A stretch of DNA of 64,000 nt from Polytrichum commune. Lineage: Eukaryota; Streptophyta; Polytrichopsida; Polytrichales; Polytrichaceae. Below are positions 14,301-24,801 of this stretch, one piece after another. The stretch is from the NCBI GenBank assembly GCA_950295325.1, contig OX485807.1, forward strand, positions 28,553,666-28,617,665. Reading direction: 5' to 3'. The position numbers and the translations under genes were made by a program. How positions within the stretch are numbered: the stretch's first letter is position 1; each line of letters opens with the position of its first letter. The notes under the pieces were generated by a model. It saw nothing but the letters and a program-made list of their open reading frames with translations, did no database searches and was not told the DNA's origin.

Positions 14301-15309
14301 GTTCTATTTCTCTTATCAGCAGCTCGTGATAGCAGTGATGGGAAGTGGGGAATACAAGGGTGCAGTACAGTCTGAAATATCTGCAGCTGAAGCTCTTTCG
14401 CAGCTTTATTTTGAGCCTCCCTATTTTCCCAGCCTTGATGGTGCAAAGACATTTCTGGGGAACTATTGGCACAACTGTCCAGATCTGGAGGAGGGGGGTA
14501 TCATGCGGAAGCTTGTGGAAGCAAAGGCCCAAAGAGATGCGGCAGCTGGCAATCATGGCAGCAGTTCAAAGGACACAATTAACAAGGTAAAGGGAGGTTC
14601 TCAGATTGAAATGCAAAGGTTATGTATCTGAATATTGTGAAGGCGTATGTGGGTGGCTCAGGAGAAGATGTGATGACATTCTGATGGCTTGCATATCAAA
14701 GTAACTGTACCCCAATTTAGGCTCAAAGCCTGTGAACAGTAGCTTCGTGTCTTGAGCTGTAGATTGAAAAACCATATTTTATATCTCACGACCTACTATT
14801 TAAAGTCTGCATCAGATCAGTTAATAGGTAATTCAAAAGGTACCTTGCTGCTTAAAGTGCTCGATGTGAGGCTTTGTCTGGCTTTTCGAGGAAGTGCTCA
14901 AGGACCTCGGACACACTGGAGCTCAAATCTCGATTAAATAGCAGGTTGATAGATGAAATACACTTCACTTGCCTCATTTGAGCAGCATAAAATTCTTCTT
15001 CAATTAGAACGGAACTGTGCTTCCATTTACAGAGAGTTTGGAAGTTATGATAGTCTATTTCCTTAGAAGATGGTGTGTTTTCCTCCCCCGTCACAATTTA
15101 GTCACTTACACTCAAGGATTTTTGTATTTGGAGATTAATTTGTAGTAGGTCTTAATTCATGTGAACATTGGAGAATATTGATGTCTCTGCCCTTTGTATG
15201 CCAGGAAATTTCTCACTCAGAGCAACAGCCATATGTGAGCAAGATTGCCAATGTGAATCTAGCTTACAAACAACGGCACATGAACCAAGGGGCTATGGGA
15301 GGTATTTGA
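11338..15309 (+). CDS. HSPRO: HSPRO/Hs1pro-1-like protein, four coding exons
   Basis: Exons 11338-12018, 13290-13605, 14063-14586 and 15205-15309 join in frame with GT-AG borders to give about 541 aa; an alternative start at 11362 removes eight residues. The family is recognised from conserved blocks: MLRAPFTLGLGEPNLAGKP (exon 1), HQIMEAW and MDPDDF (exon 2), SCKDLRHLVPKAVGVEADPKG and YFPSLDGAKTFLGNYWH (exon 3). HSPRO proteins were named from the beet nematode-resistance locus. Arabidopsis members respond to stress and salicylate and bind the SnRK1 subunit AKIN-betagamma, so a soluble signalling role is the best inference. The last exon adds a 34-residue tail; reading through instead stops at 14631. 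As I recall, flowering-plant HSPRO genes lack introns, so this split structure is notable. Exon 2-3 joining falls inside a Gly codon. Confidence 0.9.
12130..13110 (+). repeat. Degenerate tandem repeat in HSPRO intron 1
   Basis: Five to six imperfect copies of a ~145-240 bp unit run head to tail. Each contains AGCAGTTCCTTAAGTCCCAA, then a CTCAGGTTATGTGTACACTG-like block, then CTCCATCT and a TTGATTGAGATGATTG-like block. Unit junctions lie near 12276, 12423, 12620, about 12865 and 13066. One copy is broken by a 24-base G run followed by a GA tract (12727-12766). The array fills nearly the whole first intron and has no coding potential. Confidence 0.85.
12727..12766 (+). repeat. G24 run plus GA microsatellite
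   Basis: Twenty-four consecutive G bases followed by about eight GA dinucleotides, inside intron 1 of the HSPRO-like gene. The transcript would carry the G run and could form a G-quadruplex; this is inference. Its true length is uncertain because such runs are error-prone in sequencing. Confidence 0.85.
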
Positions 15310-16964
15310 CTTCTCACGGAGTAGCTTGTGAGAACAACAACGTGTAGGACATCAATTGTTAAGTACTGTACTTATTTGTGAGACTAAAAAGCAGTCTCAC
15401 TTTCAAGAAAATAGGTGCAGTTAGCCTATTCTAATTTGCTAGAAATATAGTATAAGAGTGTTGGGAAACCATCTTGATTTTTCAAGAAAGTTTGTGCTTC
15501 TTTCTGTTTGCTTGTCCTTGCGACATGATGAAGAGTTGTAGATATTCGGCACCAGACTTGTGCAGTCTTAGGACTGGTGAATGTAACCTGGATAGCAAGG
15601 CTTGTTGATTGGATTTCAGAAACTGTAGTGGATATTGAGCCTCTGGGCTCATGGATCATCTTCTGCAAAGCTTTTGTAGTTGTCAGAGAGGCCCTTTAAT
15701 TTGTTAGATGGGCTAGTCAGGTATGAGCAAGTGCCACAGAATCATGTATATTGTGCTTCACATTTGTTGTAATCAGCTACCAATCTCTTTTCCGATGAAA
15801 TTTTGTCCTGTCACACTTTCTTCTGAAGTCTTGCTCACAGATATTGAACCTCTCAACCTTGGAGTCTTGTGTCAGGTCACCTATAGTACAATCACATGGA
15901 AGCAACAATTTTATTGATTTTTGAAAACAGATGTAATAAATATGCAATAGGTTGGGAGCTTTCATTATATTACTCCCAAAGGAACAACTACCTAGTGTGG
16001 TGAAAGGTTTCAAAGGACTCAAACTAAGGTATGCGGGCCTTATGTGATTACTTCAGAACTGGATCCCTGATATTTGAGTGGTACATAACAGGGCTTGTTG
16101 TTTAGAATGGACACCAGAAAGACAAAAATGATATTAGATTATGTGTTCAACACATAGACACCATTCTAGGCTTAATAATTGGAAGGGTCTATGCAATTGC
16201 TCAAAGAAAAGATAGTTTTTGTTTTGACCTCTTGGAACTTGCACCCCAACTTCGAATTTCAAATCTGAAATGATAATTCTCATGAAATGCTAACTGGATG
16301 GGACAATTCTCGAGCTGATCCAACAATGAAAGTTGTTTATGAAGTTGGAAGTGCCCACAATATGCCACATACCTGAATCATTGTATGACTGAAGCTCATT
16401 TCTTTTAGATCTCACAAACACGAAGTCTAAAGATTGCATTAGAATTGGTTCCAAGCCCTTCATGAGCCATTGCTTTTACAAATTCACATCACATCTATTT
16501 ACCACGTATACTCTTAACTAAATCAGAATTATGCTCAAATCACCCTTAATTGAAAAACAAATCAATTTTGCAACGTCAATTATTCACTGACTTAAATACA
16601 TATAAAGCTTGTGGCTCTATGTTGACATTCCAACTCCACATATGATTTTGGTCGGTGGATAAGATCAGGAATCCCTTCATCTGTTTGGCAATTGTAATTA
16701 ATGGAAATTGCCATTTCAAGTTTTGGTATTGGAGTTACAAGGCAAAAAATTAAAATAAAACAAGAGCTCCTCATTAAACGATCACTTGGTACCAAAATCC
16801 TCCCAATTCTGTTAAGTATTGGCCCTAGAATATTGGGTGTATTTGAGCACATGGTCCAATGTCATTGTACCACATAACTTTTTGTTGTCCATTGTTAACT
16901 AAAAACCTTGTTACATACCACTTGTTCTACTGTTGGTTCCCTATCATTTGTTATATTAGCACTA
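15310..16964. other. HSPRO 3' flank and AT-rich spacer without a gene
   Basis: The first few hundred bases probably include the HSPRO 3' untranslated region. The rest is AT-rich with short ORFs only, and I recognise no gene or element boundary until 16965. Confidence 0.5.
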
Positions 16965-17525
16965 CACTAAATGTGATACATTGATTCTCAAAACTAAGTC
17001 AGTGACTCACTACATCAGTTTCACACACAATGCTAGTCAAATAAAAACAAGAACATACAAACTTTCACTTCTGTAAGTTAATAGCCATAGCCTAGTACAT
17101 CCTTTTCCAAGTTTCATGTCTATTGCAAAATTACACATGGAGAAACGATGATTTGAATAAAACTATATACATTGACTAATTTTGTAACCTACATCTACCT
17201 ATAGATCAATAATTTGTTCACCCTCCTTTAGAAGCTACAACAACTTGGATACGATTGGGCATGCTATGATAGAACTTTTGACACTTCTTAGGAGTGATGG
17301 AATGAAAAGAAGCTTGCACATGCTCCCACTCTTGAAGCATTGCTTTGGTTGGTGTTGGATATTCATATAATTTTTGTTTCCAAACTGCCCACACATGGTC
17401 CATTGGATTTAGGTCAAGTGATTGAGGCCAAGTAAGTATATTTGCATTAACAACCACTGCTTGCTAATTTTGCAATATGTTTAGGATCATTATCGTGTTG
17501 AAATATGACACGAGAAGGGTTGAAG

Positions 17526-18173
17526 CCCGGGGGGGGGGGGGGGGAGGACTCTTCAAACTTAAATGACGTGCATGACTCACTATAAATTAAACTCTGTATA
17601 TACGAGAAGTTTACAAGGAACAATAAATGTATACATACTAATGACATGCTAGAAAATGGACTCATGTATTTTATACTAAGCATTTCAATTTAATGTGATA
17701 AATATCTCCACTTCCAATGAGAAAGTCATTGAATGTATTTTCATCCTAGCATGCAACTCAACGATTGTACCAAACAAACAAATACAAGAGCACCATATGT
17801 TAGCCACAATCCGGAGAGCAAAACTCAAGGAAGCCCATGAGCACTTCAAGAGCCTCTAGTTTTGTAAAACCCTAAAACCTAAATGCAAACCCTAACAAAA
17901 ATGGACATGGTAGTCATTAAGGACTATAATTGTATGACAACAATGGATAAAAACATGTATTGGTGAAACAATCACATTTATTGTCAATTTTTCTCTAAAC
18001 CGCCCCTTTTTGTATATCTATCTTTACTTTAGAAAAATTAATAGCCATTCTAGATGTACACACTAGAGAAAAATAATACCTCTCCCTTATGTATAATATA
18101 TATGTTAATGCCTCCAATAATATACCTTTACACTTACATTAGTTCATATGTGGTATGAAGAGTCCACCCCCGG
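17526..18173. mobile_element. hAT-like MITE nested in the Tc1 relic
   Basis: Inverted ends CCCGGGGG...GGACTCTTCA (left) and TGAAGAGTCCACCCCCGG (right) delimit about 648 bp. The flanks GGTTGAAG (17518-17525) and GGTTGATG (18174-18181) match at seven of eight positions, consistent with an 8-bp duplication. The element sits precisely where the Tc1 transposase loses continuity just before NPSRVIFQHDNDPKH. A 16-base G run occupies the left terminus. It has no coding capacity. Confidence 0.8.
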
Positions 18174-18719
18174 GGTTGATGTGATTGTCTTCATGTCCCC
18201 ATCTTGAAGAATGCTAAAGTGTAGAACTTATGCCATATTCCCCTCTATCTTGCACATGTAACCCATGTCACAAGAAGTCGTACAACCTCACACAAAAATT
18301 GCACCACCTCCATGTTTAACTATCTAACTCACATGATGAGTTTGTAATTGAGATTCTCTGATCCTCACCCCACACCAACGCGACCATCAAATTGAAATTG
18401 ATTGATGTTAGTCTTATCACTAAAAATTACTCTATACCGATCATGGATAGTCCAATCTTGATGATGTTGAGCAAAGTCGAACTTGCAATGCACATTCTTG
18501 GCGTGCTTCATGAAGTGCATGCCTCATTGTGTTGGTGCTCACTACCACATTTAAGTGCTCATTCAAAGCATTCCTCACGTCTACAACATTATCTGGTCCA
18601 CCAACTGTGATGGCTCTTACACACGCTCGTCGTTGAGTAAGGGTGATGCTTCTTGGGCACCCTCCTCTTGAAGGCTCCACATGAGGAACACACTCTCTAC
18701 GAATCCTAGAGCATGTAGA

Positions 18720-19236
18720 CAAGGGTAGATCACTCTAAGGCATTTTTGTGCACCACGTGCGGCTGGGGTTTTTTTTTGTTTTGGGGCTATTTACCTTCAA
18801 GGGATGAATTAAAGCCTCCCTATAATTACTTAAATTTCAAAAATGGCCCATTTGTTTGCACCCTTCCATTACTTATATTGTCCAAGTCACTGTAATTTTT
18901 TGTACTCTATATTCCTTTTAACAACGGCGCGTTCCCTTTTCATCCATTTTGGACATACGGAAATCCCAATTATCATCCATCTCCATGAGTCCTAAACCCA
19001 TTTACATACCATACTAAACATACCTTCTAGGATCCTTATCTTCAGCCCCTATATTAATTTTACAAAAATAATGACCCACGTTTTATGTTCATCTAACTTA
19101 CTTATAATGGGATTGTCTACATTTAATGGCCCCTTCATTATTTGGAATTCCTTTATAATTTTTATTTCAAATGATTTTAATCCTCTCTATATTATGCCGC
19201 ACGTTGTTTTAAAATGCACTAAGTGATCTACCCGTG
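18720..19236. mobile_element. hAT-type MITE, copy 2 of 3, nested in the Tc1 transposase
   Basis: This 517-bp copy is closely similar to the element at 5537-6089, in the same orientation. It is flanked by an exact 8-bp duplication, CATGTAGA (18712-18719 and 19237-19244). Removing it with one duplication restores the Tc1 transposase frame. The left end reads CAAGGGTAG instead of CACGGGTAG. Confidence 0.95.
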
Positions 19237-19692
19237 CATGTAGATTCAAAGACGCCCAACAATTTTGACACTTCATGCGTGCTACGTCGATGCTGCAACA
19301 AGGCTATAGCACTCAACCACTGTACCTCTGGTAATGCTCTCATGGGCAAAGAAAACCTTCACAATTGTAAGAGAAAGTGTCCTAAGAGACCACACTTCTA
19401 ACCAAAAGTGAGAGGAATAACCCTAGGTGGCGCTGTGAACTTATCCTTGCAATTGAAGGTGAATGATGTAAACAATTCAAAAGCCGAGTCAGTAGACCTA
19501 AGTTCATTTAAAATGCAATTTCTCTCTCGCTATTATAGTTCTCAAGATCAAATTTGAAAAGATGATAGCCAACTTGGTTGCACATGTGACCCAATTTACG
19601 GTTGGGCAAAAAGATCAATATTCTTCTAGATATGACAATAAAAAATTTGATGTTTTGCTAATTGACTCAGTTTTGAGAGTCTGTATTTAGTG

Positions 19693-20867
19693 TCACTTCC
19701 TATTCAGAGTTACACATTCCTATATCTTTTGCCTATTAATGTAATTTTCTACCAAGTAAAGACGTTAATGTTCTATAATGTCCGGAGAACCAAATCAACC
19801 TTTGTTGGTAAAAAATGAGATGGACAATAAACAATTATAAGGTTGTGTAATTCCAAATAGTAAATGACATTAAATATCATGTTTAGTGTAGTATCCCTCT
19901 TCCATGCCAAAAGTATTTAGCAAAAGGAAAGCAAACAAATGAGGGATCCATGTCATGACATTGAAGACAAATGTGAGGCATTCCTTGGCCACGTGGCTAA
20001 AGTGCAAAGGAGAAAACCTCTTGAAGAAGGTTGCTCACTTATATGTGTGCCTCCAATTTCTTGAGCATATGATTATTGCGGTGACTAATGTGCTACCACT
20101 TGCCTATGGTCAACTATTCACATGTCGGTTTGAGTTCACCTTTCATTGACACCTCGTCCCCATGGTTAAATGATATGATGACCAATAAGAGATTATTTTT
20201 AATCTACTTCTGTTCACTACAAGGAACACGAGGCCAAACCACTGGACGATGTCACTACAAAATGTGGAATATGTTGTAGTAAAACCCAAATGTTGAGTCC
20301 AAAGTCACTCATTTTTGGGTCTTTGGTGATTGTGGACAACCCCCCCCCCCAAATAAAAAATAAAAAATAAAAATCCCACTATTGCCATAACATGTCGTAC
20401 TATTGTTGTGGTGCTTGATCACGACTGCAATAAAAACATGCAAAAACACAGTGTTCTCTGAAGTCACCACAAGTACAACAACAAATGTCAACAAATTGTG
20501 GGTACTCCACATCTGGATTGACGGCATTAGATTTGGTTTGAAAACATTTGTGCTGTTACAACGGATAAAATTTAGAGTCACATCTAATACGAGGACATCT
20601 GTACACCTTATTGAAAGAAATGGTGGAGAATTGTCCACTTTCATGTATCCACATTAAGGATGAGCATCCTCAAGAAATTATAGATATTACACACACTGGG
20701 TTGTGGGGTGCTGTGTTAAGGTGTGAAGGGACTGACATGAATAGGTGACGCTTTCTAAGGTATTGCTGGCACAATTTTCAACGACAACTTGTTGCAATTT
20801 TAATGAAAAACCTCAAACCTCACCAAATGTACTGGAAAAGCGAGGTGTGCATTAAGCACAATATTAG
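19693..20867. other. Gene-free interval with MITE-like termini
   Basis: No gene is supported. A sequence ending near 19888 (GTTTAGTGTAGT, preceded by ATTCCAAATAGTAAATGACA) resembles the right terminus of the CACTAAAT-ended elements elsewhere in the window, so a small element may occupy about 19660-19890. An 11-base C run followed by an AAATA-type simple repeat lies at 20340-20375. Confidence 0.45.
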
Positions 20868-21148
20868 GGATTTGCCTAAAAACCCCCATCAAGCGTGGCT
20901 CGGAGGCTAGGTTCGGGAGGGGGTGGCAGGGTTGGGATAAAACATGCCCCCTATTTTTGTAATTGGGTGGGGCCTTACTTGATCTCATAGGGGGCTTCCT
21001 AGAGTAATTTGGGGCCGCGGGACCCAAATTTAGCAAAAAAAAAACCAAAAAAAGTCCCCAAGGGGCCAAAATGGGGAGGGCCAGAAAAATGAACCCCACC
21101 GAACCTGGCCTCCGAGCCACGCTCGATGGGGGTATTTAGAGGCGCCCC
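20868..21148. mobile_element. hAT-like MITE, GC-rich hairpin
   Basis: A 281-bp element whose arms fold back: AACCCCCATCAAGCGTGGCT on the left against AGCCACGCTCGATGGGGGTA on the right, and GGAGGCTAGGTTCGG against CCGAACCTGGCCTCC. It is flanked by an exact 8-bp direct repeat, AATATTAG (20860-20867 and 21149-21156). It is non-coding. The open frame of about 106 aa on the minus strand is a by-product of the hairpin. Confidence 0.88.
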
Positions 21149-21448
21149 AATATTAGAGACACCTACTTCAATGTGTGCAAAATTTGTGCTTCTGAGCTAT
21201 TCTCTTCAAAGATGGTACTGATGTGGTAATTCACAAGCTATGCTTTTAGAGTCCACATGGTTTATTTAAGCAAGCATTTTAAAATGTCGTTACATCGATA
21301 GTCATACTCATTTGACTATTATCTAACAAGAAACCTGGATGATGTGTGCTCAAATGAGCAGGGACGATTTTACACTATTACATCAAGGCCTTATGGACGT
21401 AACTGCCCTTGTAGATTATTAATTTGGTACAAGCTTTGCAACTCCTAA

Positions 21449-21953
21449 GGGCCGCTTCACACTATAGCCGAAGGTCAAGAGGCCATCGATTTCCACCAAT
21501 CAGATTGCAAGAAACCAAGAATTCGGCCTCTCGACCCTTCACACTAGAGGCCAAAGTCCAAAGGCCATTGCTCTCCAAAATGCCTACATGGCAGTATATT
21601 TTTTGACCAAGGCGACGGACTCTTGAAGGAAGTTTGAGTCAGACAGGAATGGAAACCCGAACTATGGTTGAGAGGCCGTCGATTTTTTCTCATAAAAAAA
21701 AAACTAAAAAAAAACTGACAAGGTCTTGCCTATTAATTGGAGGGGTTGCTTTGGGCAAGGAATAAAGTGGGATGCTCCGCCTTCCTTTGAACTTTGGGCT
21801 TGGCCTTTGGAGACTTCACACTATGCCCAACCGAAGACTCCGATTCTTATATTTTATTGACTATATTCAACCCATTTCTTTGGACTCTCAATAAAGTCTG
21901 GCCATTCAATCCCATGGCCTCTTGACTTAGACGGCCATAGTGTGAAGCCGCCC
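21449..21953. mobile_element. PIF/Harbinger (Tourist-like) MITE
   Basis: Terminal inverted repeats GGGCCGCTTCACACTATAGC and GCTTCACACTATGGCC-type (read inward from the right end) extend some 45 bp with mismatches. The flanking trinucleotide TAA (21446-21448 and 21954-21956) fits the 3-bp TWA duplication of this superfamily. Internal sub-repeats of CTTCACACTA occur near 21538 and 21814. There is no coding capacity. Confidence 0.8.
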
Positions 21954-22479
21954 TAAGTGTCTGCCAGTAGAAATTAGCATGATACAAGCGAACGAAGTGG
22001 TCATGGTGTCGCCGTTCTTTACAATCTTTCCCTATTTGCAAGTCTAGATTGCATTAACCCAACAAACATTTCACTCAACAAATGGTGCAAACCCTTGGAC
22101 AAACGAAACACTCGTATGATCCCTAAGATACAAAAGTGTTGTAGACCACAACCACCTTAGAAAGCATAACTATAGAGCTTCACCATACCATTAGTGAGAG
22201 GCCTAAACTTCGATCGAGTAAGTTAGGTGGTGTTATAAAATACCATTGGGTGTACAATAATTAAGCAAAGGCCACAAAGATTGAAGCTCACTCTCCGCGT
22301 ATATGAGGAGCCACATGAATGTCCTTGGGCATGATTGTCACTTTGCATGGAGGATGGCACACAAATTGGTATCCTTGAACAACTCCACCAAGGAAGCCTC
22401 CGAAGCCTCTTGCAAGGCCGACACCAAGAATTTGTCTTGACGTAGATTATGCTTGTATCACAATTTGTTGTGCACAATT

Positions 22480-22509
22480 CATTGAGAGAGAGAGAGAGAG
22501 AGAGAGAGC
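22480..22509 (+). repeat. GA microsatellite
   Basis: An uninterrupted GA repeat of about 14 units in an otherwise gene-free stretch (21957-23009), which also holds T, A and C homopolymers near 22678, 22737-22751 and 22924-22937. Confidence 0.85.
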
Positions 22510-23065
22510 ATATAAGTGTTGCAATATTTGGCAGCATTGTGTGTATTTTTTTCCTTTGCTATGTAATTGTGAATGTGAAATGTTAATTGTGTCAACGATT
22601 ATGCCAAGAAAAATAAAAATCTTATAAAAATATGTGCACATGATACCAAATTTTATGACTTAGCACTTGCGGATAGTTTTTTTTTGGGGGCGGTCTAAGT
22701 GTTAGCTCATTCGATGATGTTTGTGACATGCATTTAAAAAAAAAAAAAAAACCACCAAACTTGTAAGTTTCCTCACAAAAATGCAAAATGTTCAAACATG
22801 GCGTGCCCCCGGGCACTGTGATGTTGTGCACAAATTTACAAGTGACATCTCACATTTTACATCAATAATACATATATGTATTATTATAGTGACATGGCCA
22901 CATGATCCTAGTAGTGATTGCTGCCCCCCCCCCCCCTGAGAGGTCGCCTTCCATTGGTTGTTTGTGCATTGATGTGAATGAATGGCATGGGCGTATTTCG
23001 GCAACATCGACTAATGTCCAAGGAGATTTCTAGACATAATAGGTCGAGATCCTAGTGTTTGCAAG

Positions 23066-23348
23066 GGCCGGTTCACACGGGTCCCAAGTCCTAAGTCCCA
23101 AGTATGACATGGATGCCTACATGATAACACTTTTTGGAGGTGAGGCTCGGGACTTCTGCTGAGAGTTGGGTTGAGCAAAAAGCTAGATCCAACTCTCGAC
23201 ACAAGTCCCGTGAACATTTATACATGAAAGAATCAAAATCCGACTTTAATGATAATTAACCACATTTCAATGGTTTCTTGAGGCTCAAAAGTTGGGACTT
23301 TGCCTCCATGTTGGGACTTGGGACTCGGAACCCCATGTGAATTGGGCC
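23066..23348. mobile_element. Harbinger-like MITE nested in a dispersed repeat
   Basis: Inverted ends GGCCGGTTCACACGGGTCCC and GGGTTCC-containing partner ATGTGAATTGGGCC delimit about 283 bp, with subterminal repeats of CAAGTCCCAAG. Comparison with the uninterrupted copy at 43188-43365 shows the insertion point within GTTTSCAAGTCC, with AAG on both sides as a likely 3-bp duplication. It resembles the element at 21449-21953 in its GGGCCG(C/G)TTCACAC start. Confidence 0.75.
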
Positions 23349-23461
23349 TAAGTCCAACAGATTACATGCTCTGATCTATCAATGTTTCTTTCTCGATTTG
23401 AGGTATATTCCATATATTCCTCTAAAATGATTGGTTTTTTTTTCTTTGTAGTCTTGGAATT

Positions 23462-23614
23462 CATAACATTATTAAGATCCATAACAGTGCTATGTGGGAT
23501 TGACAGAATTCCACAAAATATCCCTCACATTTAATCCAAATGTGAGAATATATGGGAATTTTTTGTAAAATATTGTCAATCCCACATAACATTGTTATGG
23601 ATCTTAATAATGTT
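23462..23614. mobile_element. Near-perfect palindromic MITE
   Basis: ATAACATTATTAAGATCCAT at the left end is mirrored by ATGGATCTTAATAATGTTAT at the right end. The complementarity continues inward through TGTGGGATTGACA and TGTCAATCCCACA. Related, more diverged copies occur at about 39205-39367 and 48955-49078. The strong symmetry suggests a recent hairpin-type element. Confidence 0.85.
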
Positions 23615-23665
23615 ATAATCTTCAACCGGTTGTTTCTTAAACTCAATTGGTTCTTCTGTAAGTTA

Positions 23666-23978
23666 AGGTAGAGGGGCCCTTTCCCGCTCGAATTTCAGAT
23701 TGGCATGTTCATTGGGGAGTTATTAAGGGGGAATCAATCTTGGAAGATGTGCAAAGTACATTGGAAATTGGACCAATTGGAATAATTAATTTTGGATTAA
23801 TATTGAATTAGTTATGAATTTTGGAAGGAGAACTCATAGGGGTACCCAAAACCACTCACCCCAAAAATGTACACCATGATTACATAGAAATTTGAGGTTG
23901 GAAGCTATAATGTACCTCTTGTTTGGATAGGTCTAGTGAGCGCTTTAAGGACCCGAGCGGGAAAGGGCCCCTCTACCT
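23666..23978. mobile_element. TA-flanked MITE with perfect terminal repeats
   Basis: AGGTAGAGGGGCCCTTTCCC at the left end has an exact reverse complement at the right end, and perfect pairing covers about 28 bp when the flanking TTAA is counted. The flanks read TTAA on both sides, so the duplication is either TA (Tc1/mariner type) or TTAA (piggyBac type). The AGGTAG start matches the elements at 50652-51039 and 52723-53072, whose flanks support TA only. It is non-coding. Confidence 0.85.
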
Positions 23979-24260
23979 TAACTCCCCATTCATAGGCACC
24001 GACATGAGCTGCTGTCAGAGGAGCTGTGTGGAGTGTGCACATGTTTTATGAGTGGGAGATGACACACAGGGCTTGGAAGTTAACCAAGTATTTCTCATGC
24101 ACCATTCAGCTGCTTGGATTGCACCAAAAAACTAAGGAAAACATGAGTGTTATTTGGTGCAATTTCCATGTTCCTCAACTTCTCCAGATTCGATCACCAA
24201 AACGAACGTTCATTTGCATTAGCAAATCTACGACGAGCATCAACAAAAATAGGACCTCCC

Positions 24261-24801
24261 CACGGGTAGATCACTTAGTGCATTTTAAAAACAACGTGCG
24301 GCATAATATAGAGAGGATTAAAATCATTTGAAATAAAAATTATAAAGGAATTCCAAATAATAAAGGGGCCATCAAATGTAGAGAATCCCATTATAAGTAA
24401 GTTAGATGGACATAAAATGTGGGCCATTGTTTTTTTTGTAAAATTAATATAGGGGCTGAAGATAAGCATCCTAGAAGGTATGTTTAGTATGGTATGTAAA
24501 TGGGTTTAGGACTCACGGGAATGTTTGCACCCTTCTTTGTTTCCATGCTTTCCCTCAACACTCGTCATTTGTGTTAGGAAGTGGATTAGCTTTTATTACT
24601 TAAAAGGAATATAGAGTACAAAAAATTGCAGTGACTTGGACAATATAAGTAATGGAAGGGTGCAAACAAATGGGCCATTTTTGAAATTTAAGGAATTATA
24701 GGGAGGCTTTAATTCAACCCTTGAAGGTAAATAGCCCCAAAACAAAAAAAAACCCCAGCTGCACGTGGTGCACAAAATTGCCTTAGAGTGATCTACCCAT
24801 G
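24261..24801. mobile_element. hAT-type MITE, copy 3 of 3 (inverted)
   Basis: A reverse-orientation copy of the 5537-6089 family, 541 bp, flanked by an exact 8-bp duplication GACCTCCC (24253-24260 and 24802-24809). Its central ~90 bp (about 24520-24605) differ from the centres of copies 1 and 2, while both flanks align. This suggests a captured or rearranged core. Confidence 0.93.

Larger units (their letters stand above)
17218..19343 (-). pseudogene. Tc1/mariner transposase relic
   Basis: Minus-strand fragments appear in the right order for a Tc1 transposase. A helix-turn-helix N-terminus starts at 19343 and resumes at 18719 after an inserted MITE, with the frame intact once one copy of the target duplication is removed. 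A GGCPRSITLTQR linker and a VVSTNTMRHALHEA block follow. A DWTIHDRYRVIFSD catalytic stretch sits near 18460-18420, and a KHGGGAIFV-like stretch near 18320. After a second inserted element comes the FQHDNDPKH motif near 17510-17480, then WPQSLDLNPMDHVW (17430-17390), ending with SMPNRIQVVVASKGG at 17218. In-frame stops and shifts occur in the middle, so it is inactive. The third catalytic position reads NPMD where Tc1 proteins usually have NPIE. Confidence 0.85.
16965..19692 (-). mobile_element. Tc1/mariner-type transposon, degenerate, with two nested insertions
   Basis: The ends are inverted repeats beginning CACTAAAT and sharing CTCAAAACT(A/G)AGTCA further in (left 16965-17010, right about 19655-19692). 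A TA precedes the left end; the right flank reads TC, so one side of the TA duplication may have mutated. Subtracting the elements at 17526-18173 and 18720-19236 and one target duplication each leaves 1547 bp, the usual size of a Tc1 element. The remaining sequence encodes a broken transposase on the minus strand. Confidence 0.8.
23010..23660 (+). repeat. Dispersed repeat copy interrupted by two MITEs
   Basis: Three blocks (about 23010-23065, 23349-23461 and 23615-23660) together match the uninterrupted copies at about 7085-7310 and 43188-43365; a reverse copy lies at about 39345-39535. Shared landmarks are GGTCGAGATCCTAGTGTTT, TTACATG, TTTGAGGTATATTC, AAAATGAT and TCAACCGGTT. The two gaps are filled by the elements at 23066-23348 and about 23462-23614. 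The family's nature is unknown. Confidence 0.75.

Noticed and set aside
20800-21120. A 106-codon minus-strand frame starting MARRPGSVGFIFL
   Set aside because: It coincides with the hairpin MITE at 20868-21148 and reflects its GC-rich arms, not a protein.
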